Shown piece after piece: positions 22,805 through 36,369 of a stretch of 64,000 nucleotides of DNA. The stretch covers positions 1,497,501 through 1,561,500 of the forward strand of contig JAQFVV010000028.1 of NCBI GenBank assembly GCA_028023455.1. Direction: 5' to 3'. Numbering within the stretch: position 1 is the stretch's first letter; every line of letters starts with the position of its first letter. The translations under genes were made by a program, and so were the position numbers. The DNA is from Epiperipatus broadwayi (Eukaryota > Onychophora > Udeonychophora > Euonychophora > Peripatidae). The notes beneath the pieces were generated by a model that made no database searches, was not told where the DNA came from, and worked only from the letters and a program-made list of their open reading frames with translations.

Positions 22805-23949
22805 AATGGTCATATTTGTACATTCACGCAACCAAATCCAGAGTTTTGGCAAATTATCCCAAAGCTGATTTAGATAAGAGGTTGAGTCTTGAATCAGATC
22901 ACATCCCAGTTTCTTCACCAATGCTCTGTGATTTACTACCCTATGGATGACAGATAAGAGTTTACAGTCAGCTGCTTTTAGTTTGCATGTTAGCAGTAGA
23001 AAAGGGTGGAGTATCACACTCAGGGAATAATCAATAAATGAAGGCTTAATGAACTAAACATACACACATGAGACTAACTAGAAATAATGCATATATTAAT
23101 ACCTATCTAAAGTAAAATCTAATTGGATAAGATTTGGGGTGGATTCCAAATAACACACTAAAAATTATTATAAATTTTAAGATAAGTTAATGAATACAAT
23201 GAAAGTGCATTGGAGTTTACACTCGCAGATGTCTTACAACAATGAGCTGAGTTAGATACAAGGTCTCATCTTTATGCACTTTAAATCAGTTAATTTCAGT
23301 TTTTACAAATTAATACCTGCAGTCTATAATCATGACCAAATATGGTATGCTATTTATTTTTGGTTTGTGATGAGTTAAATCTTACAAAAATGACAAGTAA
23401 TAAAATGCAACTTATTGTGACTAACTTATATATAATGAGCAATAAATATGCTCTCAATGTAGAGTATTAAATTGAACTAGATCTGATGTTAAGATCAATG
23501 CTGAACTGAATAATATATGGAGGAATGAAATGATATTATAGCATGCTTCAGATACTAAAGTGCTACATTAATGAAATAAAGGTTGTGGCCTGAGTGCGAT
23601 TACTCATAGGATTCAGTACCAAGTACTTGGTTCCCATTGGGTGATCAAAGTAGCGGTTCTGGACCCTCATGTTCCTGTTTTAGAAAGAGCTGTCCAAACT
23701 AATACTAATGGGATGGCCTTAAACCAGAAGTCCATTGTAGCAAAAAAATATACAGCAAGGTGTATAGCATGTGTGTGCTTCATAAGGACACATTCGTAAT
23801 GCTTTCCAAAATATCAAATATTAAATTAACTAAAGTGTGCTAAATCTATAGTTTTGTTTAGCAAAACTACCATAAACCAGTTCATGGATTAACATGCGTA
23901 AAACATATTAAAAGGATGATTGGCTTGTTTGCAGTTTTTGTTTAAAGTA
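22461..23949. other. AT-rich DNA with a (TA)n run
   Basis: (TA)n at 22777-22801. The 85-residue minus frame at 22760-23017 ends in the translated TA run and has no motif. A slightly GC-richer stretch at 23580-23720 has no recognisable identity. Confidence 0.4.
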
Positions 23950-25078
23950 AGAATAGATAGATAGTATCATGTTATGACCTGTGTATGTGGGTTTGTCAGT
24001 GTGGGTAGTCATTGGGACTCTGATGGTGGGTGACCCAATGTCTATTTTATGTAGCCTCTGGTACAGGCATGTTATTGAGTAAGACTTATCTTGGCTTTTT
24101 TTAATCTTTAGATAATTATTCAGGGTATTGCATGTATTGCTGTATGTTTATGTAAGTTTATTTATATATTGTTGAGTATAGTGTGAAGGTTTTATCATGG
24201 CAAATCACCTTTGCAGCCCATCAGCAAGTTCTAGTAATTTACACGGTGGGGAAGTCTTCCTTGTGATATGACCAATGTTAAAAGAGAGTAATGTTAATGA
24301 AGGCTAAGTATTTCTATATAGGGTTGAGTTGCATGTTTTTGATTTTATTAAGCATAATATAAGTCTCTGAGAATATGAATTCTGGGGTAGTCACTGGAAG
24401 CAATACTCTTGTCACTTTACTTAGCAGAAGTGCAGATGTTTAAATTTGTGCAAGGTTAATAGTTATTGTTTGTTCTGTTTGTTCTGAGTGATCAGAGAAA
24501 TGGGGAGGGGTAAGGTTCATTGTAATGTGCTGATGTACCATAGGTGAATAGAAACAAAGGTCTATCAGTGAGACATATTGCCCATTGTGGAACACGATTA
24601 CATTGTCTGGCAGAAAACCCTCAGCACTCACAAGAGGAACAGATATTTGATGCATACATTGGGTGAAGAAGTCTTTGTATTTCATATTGCAATCTCCAAT
24701 TAAAAAGGTTGGATATGTTGCAGCTGCAAGTAGTGAATTAATGGTAAGTATTATTGGAAATAATACTGGGGCAGGGACATATACATACAAAAACTATATT
24801 GATTGTAATGATTCAATGTTGGAAGATCACTATTAGCAAGTGTGAATCAATGAATAATATCTTGAATGATGGAAATGGGAAGTTTGGTGTAATGAGCAGT
24901 CCAGTGCACCAGAAGGTGATGATGAGTCCCTAGAGCATGCACAAAAACCTTCTTTGCATAGATGTATTGATGGGTCAGTCTGAGAACCAGAGTAAACTTT
25001 AGTCTCAAACTCTGTGATTTTGAGCCATTGTTTTAACTGATCGATCTTGGCGATGGAGTTTAATCCTCTTACATTATT
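23950..25078 (-). pseudogene. LINE fragment with apurinic-type endonuclease domain
   Basis: On the minus strand the start (from about 25070) reads NVRGLNSIAKIDQLKQWL, the usual beginning of the endonuclease-exonuclease-phosphatase domain of LINE ORF2. A 116-residue open stretch at 24790-24440 contains YPTFLIGDCNM (the LIGDFN metal-binding motif with F to C), VSLIDLCFYSP and SDHS (the catalytic SDH motif). Downstream, LLELADGLQR-like text is readable to about 23950 through stops. The central QE-containing part is shifted or lost. Such domains nick the target DNA. This copy is a truncated, inactive remnant that begins next to an ATT/ATC microsatellite at 25075. Confidence 0.72.
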
Positions 25079-25110
25079 ATTATCATCATCATCATCATTA
25101 ATATTAATTT
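25074..25110. repeat. short (ATT)n-(ATC)n microsatellite
   Basis: Triplet run abutting the LINE fragment; a likely insertion or tail-associated repeat. Confidence 0.7.
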
Positions 25111-25669
25111 AAGTTTTAACAAAAATTATAAAAAAATGGAAAGACTAAATAGAATTTTTTTATATAATAAACAAACATTTAATGATAATAAAAAAGTCTA
25201 AAACAGATCATACATGGTATATGAATGTGTTGAACAAAAGATTAACCAACAGTTTAAAAAGATTGTAAATAACGATAAAGTAATAATAACAATAATGGTA
25301 AAATGTTATCATGCAATTGTACAATGCTAACCGCTCGACTTGCTTTTGGCCAGAGAGCCTAGCATATACACAAACATACTTTAAAATAAAGGTACTAAAA
25401 AAGCCTACCTCAGTGCTTAAAGATTTCTAAAAAGATATAAGTTTACTTACCTAAAAAAAAGAAGAAAAATATAAAATTAGTGAAACAATAAAGTAATAAA
25501 TTAAATCAATATTTTATTACATACGCATTCTTTCACAGTTTTATAACAAAACATGCATGATTATATTATTAAAAGATTAAAAACTTGATAGATAGCAGTG
25601 ACAAATTGCTTCCAAAGTTTTGTTAATATTGACACTATTATTGAAATATCTAAAAACAAAACAGCAAGC

Positions 25670-25885
25670 AAATCTATCAATCTATCTATCTGTCCATCTA
25701 TCCATTTATCCATCCATCCACGTATCTATCTACTAATTTATCTATTTATAAATCTACTATTTTTTGTCTGTCTATCTATCTATCTTACTTATCTATCTGC
25801 TAGTCTGTCTGTCTGTTATCTGATTGCCAATTTATGCATCTTTTTATCTGTCTATTTATCTATTTATCTATAGTTATCTATCGGT
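25670..25885. repeat. degenerate (TATC)n microsatellite
   Basis: Impure TATC/TGTC/CATC tetranucleotides; the 91-residue frame at 25598-25873 is its translation. Confidence 0.85.
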
Positions 25886-26539
25886 ATATACATTAAAAAT
25901 TTCTGTTTAACAAATTTTATTCTTGTTTATTTATTTAATACATAGTAGATTTTTTTTAATACAACTTAAGTAATAATTCTTAACGATATGACATGATTTG
26001 TTCTCATTTACAAAGATCAATTAGCTGTTAAATTTTAATTATAAAGTTGCTGAACACAAGAATCATTGCTTGTCCTATTGACGAAACTAAATATATATTT
26101 AGGTAAATGAAATACATTTTTTTTTTATTGTTGGATCTGGGAAAAATGTTTTGAATCATATAAGAATTTTATTTTTCACACCATAATTCTTTGTTTATAG
26201 ATTCTTGGTTAAACATCATACAAAAAGAGCTTTATGATTTGAGGTGGGTCTTAGATGATAAAACTGTCTCTTCTGCTTAAAATAATGAAAAAAATGACTT
26301 ACAGAATATATTTCTGTTGGACTAGTACCACCAGTCTAAATCTTGTTCATCATGCTCTCTCAAATGTTTTCATTTCAGTCACTATTTATTATTTTTATTA
26401 TTTTGTCTCTTAATCTTTATGCCATTCATTTACAATTTTATTAATAATTATCCTATTGTCAAATAAATATATCAATTTTATTACCAACGATTCAGTAATG
26501 CATTTGCAGTAGTAAATTATGCTTATGGGGTTTGAAAAG
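25886..26539. other. AT-rich spacer, nothing recognised
   Basis: No supported gene or repeat. Confidence 0.4.
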
Positions 26540-26985
26540 AAAGGTTTTTAACAGATATGTTTTACCAGTTCTAACTTATGGACTTGAGACTTACCCCCTT
26601 AACAGAAGAACAATGCAGAGACTTTAAACCATTCAACAAAGTATGAAGAGATATATTTAGGAGTAGCAAGAAGGGATTGAAAATGAAATACATGGGTAAA
26701 GGCTCAATTAAGTATTACTGACATTATTCAAAGAACATAGACATGGTTGTCTCTAGGCAAAACATCTTGGTAGAAGAAATAATAATGGATGGACAGTTAA
26801 AATCATAAAATGGATCACAAGAGTTTGTAAAAGATTTAGAAAGAGACCACATGTGACATGGATGGATGGAATAGGCAAATTTACTGGGGTGATGTAGAAA
26901 AGAGGAGCTAGAAATCAGGCAAACTGGATTAAATTTAGAGTCCTGCATCATGCAGTGGATCAATAATAATCGGAAATGATGATGT
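26540..26985 (+). pseudogene. LINE ORF2 C-terminal fragment
   Basis: Begins with NRYVLPVLTYGLETYPLN, the VLPVLxYGxExW block that follows the reverse transcriptase thumb in many LINEs. It continues with QRLxTIQQSMKR, IIKWITRVCKRFRKRPHVTW and ends in GNDDVV with a GATGATG tail. Aligns with 18060 and 53750. Several stops; dead. The 90-residue minus frame 26724-26996 is its antisense shadow. Confidence 0.75.
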
Positions 26986-27289
26986 AGTTCAGCCAAGAAA
27001 TAATGATACAGTCACACTGTCTCAAAAATTTTAAAATATTTCCATGTTGATTGGTGAATGTTTCATTGAATACATGTACTAATTATATATATATTTACAT
27101 CCCATATTTTAAACATGTGAGCAAAGAATTATAGATGAAGACATAATAATTTATTACTTTATTGTAATATGTGGCAAAGGTTGTATTCTTAATGAATATA
27201 GTGTGTTCTACCACTTGACATTCAATAATTTCAGTATTATATATAGAGCTTGCAAAATAAGCTTTTAACAAGCTTTGAGAATATCCTCA

Positions 27290-27330
27290 ACCCCAGACCG
27301 GTTTCTGCTTCTGGCATCATCAGTGAAGTT
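27290..27330 (-). ncRNA. hammerhead core, family II
   Basis: CTGATGA (27323-27317), stem II TGC/GCA with loop CAGAA (27316-27314 with 27308-27306), GAAA (27305-27302), stem III A-U and C-G around CG, cleavage triplet GUC (27298-27296). Stem I about 5 bp with wobble pairs. All invariant core positions are intact. Confidence 0.7.
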
Positions 27331-27648
27331 CCAGGATATTCAGCATTAGATTAAAAATACTAGGACAAGCCCAGCATTTTATCTAATGTATAACTATTGA
27401 GAAGAAAATTTGAAATTTTCAGACATCCATATGTCTTCAAATCCAGCTATCTAACTCAAATAGCCATATGGGACTAAACTAAGTTCAGATACACCATGTA
27501 TTAATAGCTTTAACAATATAAAATTGCCAAAGCCTTAATAGCAAAAAATAAAATGATAAAAAAAAATCAAGTCAGATGTCACATGACTTAATTTTACTTG
27601 TATTTACAAATGTTATATATAGTATTTTTAATCTAATGAATATCCTGA

Positions 27649-27692
27649 CACCTCACTGATGACGCCAGAAGCTGAAACTGGTCTGGGGTTGA
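27649..27692 (+). ncRNA. hammerhead core, family II, good stem I
   Basis: CTGATGA 27656-27662, GAAA 27674-27677, stem III A-U and C-G around TG, triplet GUC 27681-27683. Stem I pairs ACCTCA (27650-27655) with TGGGGT (27684-27689), 6 bp including one G-U. Stem II is short and weak (GC/GC with a C-U mismatch next to the core). Confidence 0.7.
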
Positions 27693-28239
27693 GGATATTC
27701 TCAAAGCTTGTTAAGAGCTTATTTTGCAAGCTCTATATATAACATTTGTAAACACGAGCTTTATTAAATTAGGTCATGTGACATCTGACTATTTTTTTTA
27801 TATAATAATTTCAGTAAAATGGAATAAATAATTTAGTGACTCAAGACATTATAAAATGTTCAAGAGCCATGATTTGCATATCTTGAGCTTTACAGTCTGC
27901 TATTCTATGATTCCAACAAATTTTGCAGGATATACAAACTGAATGATTTATGCCTCAGTAGTTTATAAGAAGTTCAAGAGGTAAAAGTGACAGCTGCACT
28001 ACAAAATATGAACCTTGACATTCAGTGTTTGCTATTCTATCATTCAGTAATTACCACAGTGCAATTACTCCATTGAAATAAATCTACTGACCAAATGAAC
28101 AAAACTGCTCAGGATTGTGCAAGTCAGTGTACATTATTTCCAGCTTAACACAGTATTCATTTTCTAGTTAGTTTCTGCAATTTCTCACATTGTTTTGTGG
28201 TGGAGTTGCTGTCTACAGATTTAAATTATTTTTATTCAG

Positions 28240-28530
28240 TCCTTTATATTTGTACTTTTATATTGGATGATTTCCATCATCTAGTATGCGTATTGAATGT
28301 CTTTAGAAAAACGCAACTTTATTTAAATATTCCTAATACATTCAACTCTTAGTAATAGCACATCAAACTGGTTAGTATATGCACAACATTACAAGAAGTA
28401 TTAGTCTCTCCTCTTTTTCAGGTGTTGCTGGCCTGACCAGTGACAGTACTAGCATGGAATTCGAACCTGGGTCCTTAGATTCTTGAGTTTTGAATTTTAA
28501 GGTGCAACTAGAACACCATCATCACAACCC
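28240..28530 (-). mobile_element. tRNA-derived SINE
   Basis: Minus-strand copy with a clear B-box match GGTTCGAATTCC (within 28456-28470). It shares GCTGGCCTGACCAGTGACAG, TTTATTTAAATATTCC and GGATGATTTCCATCATCTAG with the SINEs at 18565 and 18868. The A-box side (near 28505) is degraded. Confidence 0.75.
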
Positions 28531-29089
28531 TTCAAGAAAACAGTCCTTTTATATGATTATTGATAATAATTTTGGACTAAAAAGTTGAATTAATCTGCTC
28601 TGTACACTAATGACATCTTAAGGGGTACTTTTTGTGGCTAATGAATTGATATTATAAACTAAGAGCATCGTACATGGTATAAAATGAAAAGAGCCCAACA
28701 AAATTAGAGACCTCTGATTGGATGAATTTTCAGCTATGAATACAAGAACTTCCTAATCTATTTTTTAAAACAAAAAGGAACAAAAGTTACATAATTTCAC
28801 AGTGTATTTAATTATTTGTAATTATTTTTACAAAATAGACCCATTAAAATTATTAAAAATAAAATATATTTATAATTTCACTTATATTCTTTTGAAATAT
28901 GTTCCGCTTTTAAAAATATGAGTTAATAAAACTTGAATCAATACAGTGATAATCACCATATTAACATTTGACCATGTGAATTGTGTGTTTAGATGTCTAA
29001 TCAGAAATTTATTTGTTCTGAAAAACCAAAATAATAAACAACTGTTGTGTATTAATAACTTTTATTAGTCATGCATTAGGTGGATATTC

Positions 29090-29345
29090 TCTAGTCTAAT
29101 GAATGACTAATAAAGATTATTAATATATCTCCATTAAGTGGTCTTGGTCAAAGTTGTGGGGTCAGTAAGTTTGACACTTATCAGTCAAACTGTAGTAATT
29201 ATCTATCTACATATACGGATCAATGATAAAAATATGTGTAATAGATTGTAATCTGGGTCAACTGATAAATGCTGACTCAGCACCTAGTGTGCAACTTGGG
29301 AATCATATATTTTTTCACATCTTTGGTCATATATTTATGATTACA
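29090..29345 (+). mobile_element. retrozyme-like/family IV relative with decayed hammerhead
   Basis: GGTCAAAGTTGTGGGGTCAG and GTTTGACA match 5750-5780. The region 29250-29313 matches the ribozyme at 5853: CTGATAA in place of CTGATGA, stem II TGCTGA/TCAGCA preserved, CTAG replacing GAAA, then CAACTTGGGAATCAT. It keeps the hairpin but not the catalytic core. Confidence 0.6.
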
Positions 29346-29757
29346 CTCTCCACAAAGTAATAAAAGTGAATAAAAACCAGTTCCTATCTTGGGTGAGAGT
29401 AATGTAGTGAAAATTGGACTACAGAAATATTATTCATTAAGTATTGTGTAATCATAAATAGAAAGGAAAGTACTATTGAAATATAACAGCAATAAGGTAA
29501 GGACAGCAATTATCTCAGTGGGTTTAAACATCTCTCCCCCCTACATACGAGAAGATTATACAATATCGTAATTATAACTTTTGTTTTTACAATCAGCCCA
29601 ACCACAATACTGACATAGAAACAATTATCTCCAGTTACAAATAACTAAATATCCAATTACCAACCAATACTGAATTGCTAGCTAAGTAAACGATAGGCCA
29701 TCTATCATGAAAAAATTAAAGACTCTTATTTCACAATAAAACAAAATGCATATTAAA

Positions 29758-30186
29758 TGTGATAGTAGGGACCTCTACAGGTGTTTTAACCACAAGCTTA
29801 TGCTATGGAAGAAAAGAGGGGAACCCTTCATTACTCCAACCTACTTTCTATTTAAATAGGTGAAGCTGAAGCGGTTAGATCTGTGAGCGTGAAGCTATTC
29901 AATACTTCACTGATTAAGTCTACATTTCTTATTACGCATTAATACTCATGAAATCTTTCTTTCCATTGACTCATTGTAAATCAAAAGATTTCATGAGTAT
30001 TAATGTGTAATAAGAAATGTGGACTTAACCAGTGAAGTATTGAATAGCTTCACGCTCACAGATCTAACCGCTTCAGCTTCACCTATTTAAATAGAAAGTA
30101 GATTGAAGTAAAGAAGGGTTCCCCTCTTTTCTTCCATAGTGTAAGCTTGTGGTTAAAACACCTGTAGAGGTCCCTACTATCACATT
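29758..30186. mobile_element. 430-bp near-perfect palindrome (foldback/MITE-like)
   Basis: Arms of about 200 bp (29758-29957 and 29984-30186) are nearly exact reverse complements: TGTGATAGTAGGGACCTCTA at the left end, its complement at the right, and TTTCATGAGTATTAATG inside, around a ~26-bp centre. Only scattered mismatches are visible by eye. It differs from the four hammerhead families and shows no CTGATGA/GAAA pair. No coding potential and no clear target-site duplication. Confidence 0.85.
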
Positions 30187-32215
30187 TTATACGCATATTA
30201 TCAAGGTTATAGCCTCAGTAAATATTACTACATAATCATTGTGCGTTTAATAAATTTATAAATAAAATAAAAGTGAAATAAAATATACAAAATGTACATC
30301 TTTCCATTTTCATTACAAATTAGTTGTTAAGTATTTGGCTTAAAAATAGTACTCGAGTTCAATCAGCACTTAAATAAAATAGATTTCAGTGATTTTTGAT
30401 AATAGATCAATTTTTGAAACACCCATTCCTTTCCCTTTGATAGTCATTACAATGTTTTACAAAATTAAGAAAGACTTATCATGAATTGTTTTGTTAATTA
30501 TGGCAAACAACTTTAAATGAGCTTTTATATTTTAATATTATTAACATCCATTTTCAAATCAATAATTTATCTATTTACATAATATATTAAATTACAACTT
30601 TAGAAGTAGCTAATCACACTATCTTATTATTATATAGTGATTGATGATGAGTAGGAATATCATAAGGTGATGAGAAAACTAACAAAAAAAATACAGTGTT
30701 ATGACGACTTTTAATACTTAAATTAGAAATGTGAGACTCTATTCAAGAGTGAAAGAAAAAAAAAACTTCAATAATACATACTTTAATATATGGGAAAGAT
30801 GGACTGACGATAAATTTTAGTAACCAGATAAGATTCTCTATTTGAGATATTCAATCATTTATATGCTTGTGTATAGTTTGATTATCTCACTTTGTTCTCA
30901 TGATAGACATATGTTGTCAATATGTCATTTATATCTAAGTGTGGGTATTATAATTATGTTAAAGCTTGTAAAATTTATCAAGTTATATAATAAAGGCTTA
31001 TAATTTTTTTCAGGCAACTAGCTCACAATAATCCAACTAACAATCCAATATTGGTCAGTAAATGGGTATTTTAGCTATTTTAGAATACATCAAGAGTAAA
31101 AAAATCTTCATCATTCTGCAATGTGAAAGCTTTCTCATAAGAAAGGCCATTTGTCTTGCTCTAGACTATTTACTTTTTTTTATCTTGCATGTGTATCTTA
31201 TTTTTATAAAAGTAAAATTCATATCAGTGATTTAAAAAAAAATTAGACCGAAACAATTTTAAATGAAAAATATCGCAACCAACCTTATCTTTGCATTCAG
31301 TGTCAGCTATTTTTTTTAATTTTGAGTCCTTTACATTTAAAAGAATGCAAACTTCTGTTATAATAATTGAAGGGCATTTTCGCCCAAAGTTCGAGCGCCG
31401 GAAGTGTCAGTCTGACCCTCTTTCCATTGAAATAAAACATGCAGTGTCACTTCTCTTATTATATTCATATACATAAAAATCAAATTATTTATTTATGATA
31501 ATTTTCTTTATTTATATGGCTAAATAAAACATCTAGTATGTGTGACTTAATTTGCTTAATGCTTATAATGATTGATCAGAAATTAATAAATATTCAAACG
31601 TAATACATCTTATTTGCACTTGTACAAGCATTTTACTTTTCCAAATTTCAAAAGAAATTTCGCAGCTCAAACAAATTTTCTCGCTGAATACAGAATAAAT
31701 ATTTGTTAATGAAAATGCAATACAGTTTTTCAATTGCTTTATATTTTGAATTTGTTTTTAAAAAATTTTAATCATAAAAAAAAATCTTAACATTTTCTTT
31801 TCCTTTCTTTTTTACACCCCTCCTTTTTTATAATCGCATTTTTTTTTTTTTTTTAAGACAGAGAAAAAGAAAAAAAAACTTGTTTTCTCTATCAAGTAAA
31901 ACCATATTCATTACAAGATTAGCAAACACGGATTTTTTTATTTTTCAAAATTCTAAAGAAGCTTTCTAATGTGAAAAATCCATTCCACAAATACACTTCT
32001 GATTAAATTTGCCCTTGAATTTGATTTTAAATATAATGAAAAAAAAAAAGACAAAACTCTTAATTTCTTTTATAAGTATAAAAATTTCTCTTATTTTATT
32101 TTTTTCAAAAAAATTAAATAAAAACCAAATAAAAAGAAAAACTACTTAAAGACATGGAGATTAAAATGTACAAGTAACCTTGAAATAATGACAAACAAAT
32201 TAGCTTAAAAATGAT
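30187..32215. other. AT-rich DNA, nothing recognised
   Basis: Contains several A or T runs. A short GC-richer stretch at 31375-31425 (CCCAAAGTTCGAGCGCCGGA) lies in a 61-residue frame without a recognised motif. Confidence 0.4.
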
Positions 32216-32392
<177 letters not shown>

Positions 32393-35300
32393 GAAGCAAT
32401 ATCTTACTAAAACAATAACTTGATAATATTTTATACAAGCACCAACATTGTAATAGGCAATTAATTTATTGACCATCGCAATAGCAACAATAAGCTTTTA
32501 AAAACGTTTTTAAATTAGTAATTAAATAATTTATCATTAATTAATTAATTACCATAGGCAAACACGCGTAAATAACTTGTTATTTTAACTAGAAAAAAAA
32601 CTAAAAATGAGTTAAAGGATGATTAAATAAATTAATTGATGAATACAAATATATCCACATACACGATGTGTTCATTTGTTTCACACCCCGAAGTGTTGAC
32701 TTATTTTTTCTACAGCAAACATTTCTTTCTAAAAGACTTTGACACTTTGTCCAAATGTAATTCTTTATTGCATTCTACCGCCAGAGATGTTATTCTAAAA
32801 ATCTCTTTGAGAAAATCTTTGCAATATAACTGTGGTGTGAATTTACTAGAAACAACCTATATGTGCCTTAATGAAATAGATGACATTTTGTGCTGGTAAA
32901 TATTGTTCTCCTGATTGGAGAAACAAATCTCACAATAAACTTTAGAACTCAGATAAATATTACCATGACAAATATTACTGACACACTATTGCATTAACTT
33001 CATGCTTGTTCACAGATTTCTCATAGAAAATGTGTAAAAATTTATTAAACAGAATAGCCTCACCAGCAAGTCAGTAATGCTCTAGCATAGAAGACTCAGC
33101 TCATATCAAAGCCCCATTTTTGAATGTTTAATAAAGATTGCACAATCAAATAATTATATTGTAATAAATGGAATTCTTATAAAGTCCCAAACAAATATAT
33201 TTTTTCCAGATCCAACAATAAAACTATCGGAATTTGATTTTTCTAGATGAGACTGGGGTCACATCAACATGTTCAGGACATCCAGTCATTGCATTCTACT
33301 GTTTCATAAATGGAATTGACTGATATGTCCACATGTGGATAAAGATAAACCATATACAATATAATTGATGACTGTAAAATCTATGGCTATGCTGGCAGAA
33401 TTGAAGTACTTAATGAAACCATTAGTGAATCTATTTCTTTCTTTTATGATATTTTGCTAACAGTTAATTTATCTAAAAAAACAATAAATAAAAAGATTCT
33501 GGTTTATCTTCTACCAGAATTGTTTGATTCAATTAATTTTTACACTTCTTATTTTTTAAAATAATTTGCATTTGACTTTTAGTCTAATTTATTATTAATT
33601 AAATATTATTATTAAGTAAATAATTTCTTCATATTCACAATATTTGCATGTAATCCACATTATGGCCATTAACATTTTTGATAATATTGAATTATATTAT
33701 ATTTTAATGCATATACATACATATCCACACACACATACATAGATGTGTGTACATAAAATAGAAAATCATATTACATTATAATACTTGCCAAATTAACAAA
33801 ACTTTACTAAAATTCTTCCACCAACATGGTTTTATCTATTAACAAATAAACATTTTCAAATAAAATTCAACAAGATATATACAACAACAACAACAACAAC
33901 ATACATATACAAAACAAAATAGCCTTCCCATCGTTCACTTTATAAACTATATTTTTTAATATTGAAGAAGGTCTCCATGATGATACAAAAAGTTGGTTTT
34001 TGAAGTGAGTGATGAGAAGATCATTTTGTTTTGTATTTATATGTTATTTATATCTAGTTGAATTTTAATTGAAAAAAATCAATTTTTTAATAGATGGTCA
34101 TAGAAGAATTTTAGTAAAATTTTGCCCTTTTTTTGGTAAGTATTGGCTGTAAGCATTATTTAATGTTAGTGTATATATATATATATATCATAACCACTTG
34201 CTACATTGCTATATTAAAAATAAAAAGATAATTGGAAGCATGCTCCATGGGTTTAAGTGTAAAATTATTTAATTATTGGGGAAAATAGTATTTAATTTTC
34301 CCCTGCTTATTTTTTATAATAATAATGGGTATTAAATTAGTTAAATATTATATTTTTCTTTCCACATGATAATAGGTACATTCTAGATGATTTTTTTAAA
34401 CATAAATGTCAAACATTTTTTGTCATTATATGCTTATTTTGATATGTATTATAAATTATGAATGTTGGTAGAAGAGAAAGAGAAAATTATAAAATCAGAT
34501 AAATAATTTATTTGTTCACCCTCTTCAATAATTTTATTTAATTACCAGTTGCTTTTAATTTTTTTTTAAATATTTAATTTTAACCTTTTAAGAGGGGTAA
34601 AGTTTTATGTTTAATAGTACTTTTAAAATGAAAAGAAAAAAAATACTTTTGGTAAATCATATTTTTAATTAGTCACAATTGTTTTTTTTTCTTTATCTCT
34701 CTTCATTAAAAATAATCAAATCAGTATAAATAACTGATTATCTAGCTTTTCTTTTTGCAAAAAAAAAAATAATTAAAAAGGAATGTCAAAAGATGTATAA
34801 TATTAATTTAAGATATTTATTTGTTTTTCAACATCAAAATTTAAGAAGAAAAGTAGCTGAACAATTATGTGTGTAAAAATTTACTTAATTGGTTGTTATA
34901 AAAATATCATGTCAGAGACAGTTTGTTATTGACTGGTAGGCAGGATTGTTCTAGAAAAAAGTAATCAGGATGTGAATAAGTTAGAAGACCAAAGTGTCTG
35001 ATAAGAAGTAGATTCTTGATTCATCTGTTGAAGAGAACAGTCAAATTTAACCCATATTCTAAAGAAAAGAAGCAGAAGTTTTTACTAAGCTGTTGTATTG
35101 TATAGCAGAAGTTTTAATGAAGCTTTCAGCATACTAAGAGTTTAGTCAAAATATTTTCTACAATGAAAACCATATGCTAAATTCAGACAAAAGCTAGACA
35201 TCTTTCTCTATGTGATCTGCTTCAATAAAATGTGGAGAGAAGTTATCCCCTTAAGTAACCTGCAACCTAGCCTTCAACCAAGAACATGAGTATTTGTATA

Positions 35301-36369
35301 TATTATTGTCACTAGGAAAGTTTAGTGAAAAACATGGATAAAACTTGCTATTTTTAATCTGAAATAATGCAAAACAATAAAAAAACAAATTAATCATGTT
35401 CATGTGTAGAAGCCTTCAAGATAGAATTTCAACTGGAAATTATAATTAGAAAGGATTCCACAAAAGAATCAAACCATGGTTAAAATTTTTTTTGTGTGCA
35501 TGCTGTATTTTTATTAATAGTAAGAAAATAAAAAAATTCTTATAAAAGGGTAATATTTTTTATGCAAGAATTGATAATTTTAAATTTTTTATAAATGTTT
35601 CAAATTGTGAAACATATTTTTAATCCATAAATTTTCTCTTGAAATCATGAAAGTTTTTTTTTAAAAAAATAATTTTTTTATAATTTAAATTTAATTTTTG
35701 TAACATGTTTTTTTCTTTTAATTCATTTATACCTCCTAAAACTTAACAAAAGATTAATTAAGCTAAGCCAAAGATTGTGATTTTGATTTTTTGAAAATAT
35801 TGTTTTTCCAGCACTTAGTTATTTTAAAGAAATACTCAAGGAATTAAAAGATAATTTATGAATAGAAATCAACTGATTATAATTTTTATCAAAATATATT
35901 TTGTGATGAAATGAATGTTTAAAATTTTATACTATCATGCCATTTTCTTTTTTATTGTTAATCAGTTAGTTATTAAATAATTGTTTTAAAAATATTTTTT
36001 TGGTCTTAATTTCTTTATTGTACCCAACAATTGTTTTATGAATTGCTACCAATGTAATTTTATTTTATGTCAGCTTAGTGTTCTAGGATTTTTAAAATTA
36101 TCTTAATAAAGCTATTTATTCATAGAAGTGTAAACCTATAAATTATTTAAAGTGATTTAAAATACGCTGATTTATTTATTTATTTTTTGTTCACAGTAAT
36201 AATCTATAAAGTTTTTGTTTCCTGAACTAGATAGAGCATAACAGTTAGTTATATAGATTAGGGGTTTAGGTTGGTGTTTAGATTCCAGATAATTCTGGTT
36301 GGTGCAAAGGTATATTCTTTAAAGTCTAGGCACTACATTTTATTTATTATTAATTAGAAATTTTGTTTG
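32393..36369. other. AT-rich DNA, nothing recognised
   Basis: About 4 kb with only short simple repeats: (CAA)n at 33882-33900 and (TA)n at 34172-34188. An 87-residue plus frame at 32636-32899 is compositionally plausible but has no motif and I do not call it a gene. Confidence 0.4.

Larger units (their letters stand above)
27240..27740. mobile_element. 500-bp palindromic family II hammerhead element
   Basis: Left arm 27240-27362 and right arm 27618-27740 are reverse complements: TATATAGAGCTTGCAAAATA at the outer left end, TGCAAGCTCTATATA at the outer right, GATTAAAAATACTA inside. The ~255-bp centre includes an AGATGTCACATGACTTAAT segment, and a matching inverted TCATGTGACATCTGAC lies just outside at 27763-27785. 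Each arm carries one hammerhead core directed toward the nearest end. No coding potential. Partial relatives lie at 53280-53400 and 58735-58850. Confidence 0.8.

Noticed and set aside
32636-32899. 87-residue plus frame with a TTTTTTCTACAG acceptor-like site inside
   Set aside because: No recognised domain and no second exon; could be a chance open stretch.
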